Below, piece by piece: positions 63,074-64,000 of a stretch of 64,000 bases of DNA. The DNA is taken from contig NZ_CM125436.1 of NCBI RefSeq assembly GCF_052072235.1, positions 5,326,001-5,390,000 of the forward strand, written 5' to 3'. Positions within the stretch are counted from its first letter, which is position 1; each line of letters begins with the position of its first letter. Both the position numbers and the translations under genes were made by a program. The DNA is from Brevibacillus_D fluminis_A. Its GTDB lineage: Bacteria > Bacillota > Bacilli > Brevibacillales > Brevibacillaceae. Below the pieces are notes generated by a model. The model saw only the letters and a list, made by a program, of their open reading frames with translations, searched no databases and was not told the origin of the DNA.

Positions 63074-64000
63074 CTACCAACTCCAAACAAATGGTTTGTA
63101 ATCTCGTTCTCCTCTAAAATAGGTGGCGAGATGATAGGCTTGTCTCTGGATGATTGTTTTCAGCTGATATTTTTTCCCTTCGTACCTGTCTTTGCTCTCC
63201 AGACGTTCCTGAATTTCTCGTGCAATCACACGGCGGCTTTCCACATGCAACCCTTCTTCATCCAGTTTGGGTACAAACCCTTTTGTAAACATGGAAAGCA
63301 CAGTTCTATCCACGACGGACTGGCGAAACTCTTCCATAAAATCAAGTACGAAAGAAGGCCTCCCTGACCGATCGACATGAAGAAACCCTGCACACTCCTC
63401 CAAACCTGCCAATAACACTGCTTTCGCTACTTCATTTTTCAAGCAACCGTACCCATAGTTCAGTACGAGGTTCACGGAATCCTTTGCCCCCCGATGCTCC
63501 CTTCCCTGAAATCCCAAATCCCGATGTAGCAATTGCTTTACCATTTCCCAATAAGCGTACGCTGCCCGTCCCTCTACTGACATTATCGCGCTGCGTATAT
63601 CATCCACTTTGTTGCCTTGAATGTGTTCTAATTCATCCAACCTTTGTTCCATATTCGTTATTGTCGTTTGAAATAGGCTTTGTAGATTCTCACTCTTGTC
63701 TTTCCGGTTTTTAGCCCAGTATTTTACGAGATTGACTTGCGCTCTTATTTTTGCCCGCACAAAATGCTTGCTGACTCCCACACCACGTTCATCGTTGTAA
63801 GCCTGTAATTGTGCTCTTCTTGTGGCAACTGTTGCTTGCAAAGATGGTGACACAAGTTTGGCAAAAGGTTCTCCTCTATTGGATAAAAAATGAATATGGA
63901 TCCCGTTTTCGATACACTGTTCTACGACATCTGAGGAAATGGACACTCCCTTCGAGGAAATGACAACATCATCCACTTGGAAAAACGGGATTTCCTGTAC
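63074..64000 (-). CDS. cas1: Cas1 integrase, 5' end beyond the window
   Basis: At least 308 codons of Cas1. The catalytic Glu lies in MSVEGRAAYAYWEMVKQLL, the His in GFLHVDRSGRPSFVLDFMEE, and the Asp/Glu in that same last block. A GTG at 63976 is a possible start, but the frame continues to the window edge as VQEIPFFQVDDVVISSKGVS, matching the usual Cas1 N-terminal beta domain, so the true start is outside. It integrates new spacers. Operon order cas1-cas2-cas4-addB-addA. Confidence 0.95.
   Translation of the reverse strand, partial: VQEIPFFQVDDVVISSKGVSISSDVVEQCIENGIHIHFLSNRGEPFAKLVSPSLQATVATRRAQLQAYNDERGVGVSKHFVRAKIRAQVNLVKYWAKNRKDKSENLQSLFQTTITNMEQRLDELEHIQGNKVDDIRSAIMSVEGRAAYAYWEMVKQLLHRDLGFQGREHRGAKDSVNLVLNYGYGCLKNEVAKAVLLAGLEECAGFLHVDRSGRPSFVLDFMEEFRQSVVDRTVLSMFTKGFVPKLDEEGLHVESRRVIAREIQERLESKDRYEGKKYQLKTIIQRQAYHLATYFRGERDYKPFVWSW

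Noticed and set aside
1..64000. tRNA, rRNA and known riboswitches
   Set aside because: No cloverleaf, conserved rRNA core or riboswitch core was recognised on either strand; a covariance search could still find small RNAs.

Overview
The window looks like chromosomal DNA of a spore-forming, fairly GC-rich Bacillales bacterium (Brevibacillus, Alicyclobacillaceae or Paenibacillus-like; the exact taxon is not resolved). The reasons are strong AGGAGG ribosome sites, Bacillus-type promoters, a Bacillus-type sporulation transglutaminase (Tgl), a YcdB/YcdC-like protein and Firmicute IS1182, IS30 and IS1595-like elements. I see no rRNA or tRNA.

Region 1 (1-9.3 kb) is an aromatic catabolic cluster of the homoprotocatechuate (4-hydroxyphenylacetate meta-cleavage) type. 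It holds HpaB-like monooxygenase, HpaE-like semialdehyde dehydrogenase and HpaD-like ring-cleavage dioxygenase on the minus strand, a MarR regulator, a decayed MFS permease whose 3' end was hit by an IS1182 element, then an acetoacetate-decarboxylase-like enzyme and an FAH-family (HpaG-like) enzyme on the plus strand. The 10-mer CGTTAGATAT lies at three promoters and is the likely MarR operator. A 216-bp imperfect palindrome next to the IS is unexplained.

Region 2 (9.3-18.1 kb) is a mixed stretch: gene remnants (MFS tail, Opp ATPase tail, GNAT tail), an HxlR regulator, an alcohol dehydrogenase divergent from an ArsR-type regulator with a palindromic operator, a YcdB/YcdC-like protein, an MFS exporter, DUF488, a Gly/Pro-rich small protein and tgl.

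Region 3 (18.2-31.4 kb) is a co-directional minus-strand island: SWIM protein, zinc-ribbon Ser/Thr kinase, zinc-ribbon membrane protein, a secreted/membrane beta-sandwich-like protein, a C39-like peptidase with LysM, two dynamin-like GTPases, an Hsp70 ATPase fused to a beta-helix, and a second copy of the membrane protein. It may be an undescribed membrane-associated system.

Region 4 (32.0-42.0 kb) is a type II Wadjet (jetABCD) operon. Its jetC is split by a frameshift, a MazF/PemK-like gene follows jetD, and a catalytically degenerate transposase-like gene is divergent across a palindrome. Region 5 (42.1-46.7 kb) is an IS graveyard.

Region 6 (46.7 kb to the end) is a type I CRISPR-Cas locus. 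A 26-repeat array (37-bp repeats, transcribed on minus) abuts a truncated IS1182 gene. Upstream lie cas5, cas7, cas8-like, cas3 (helicase first, HD last), cas6, addA-like, addB-like, cas4, cas2 and cas1 (cut by the window edge). The most notable points are AddAB-like nucleases embedded between adaptation and interference genes, and degenerate CRISPR repeats upstream of cas3 (a mini-CRISPR with a 26-nt spacer) and of cas6, suggesting crRNA-like or Cas6-based autoregulation.
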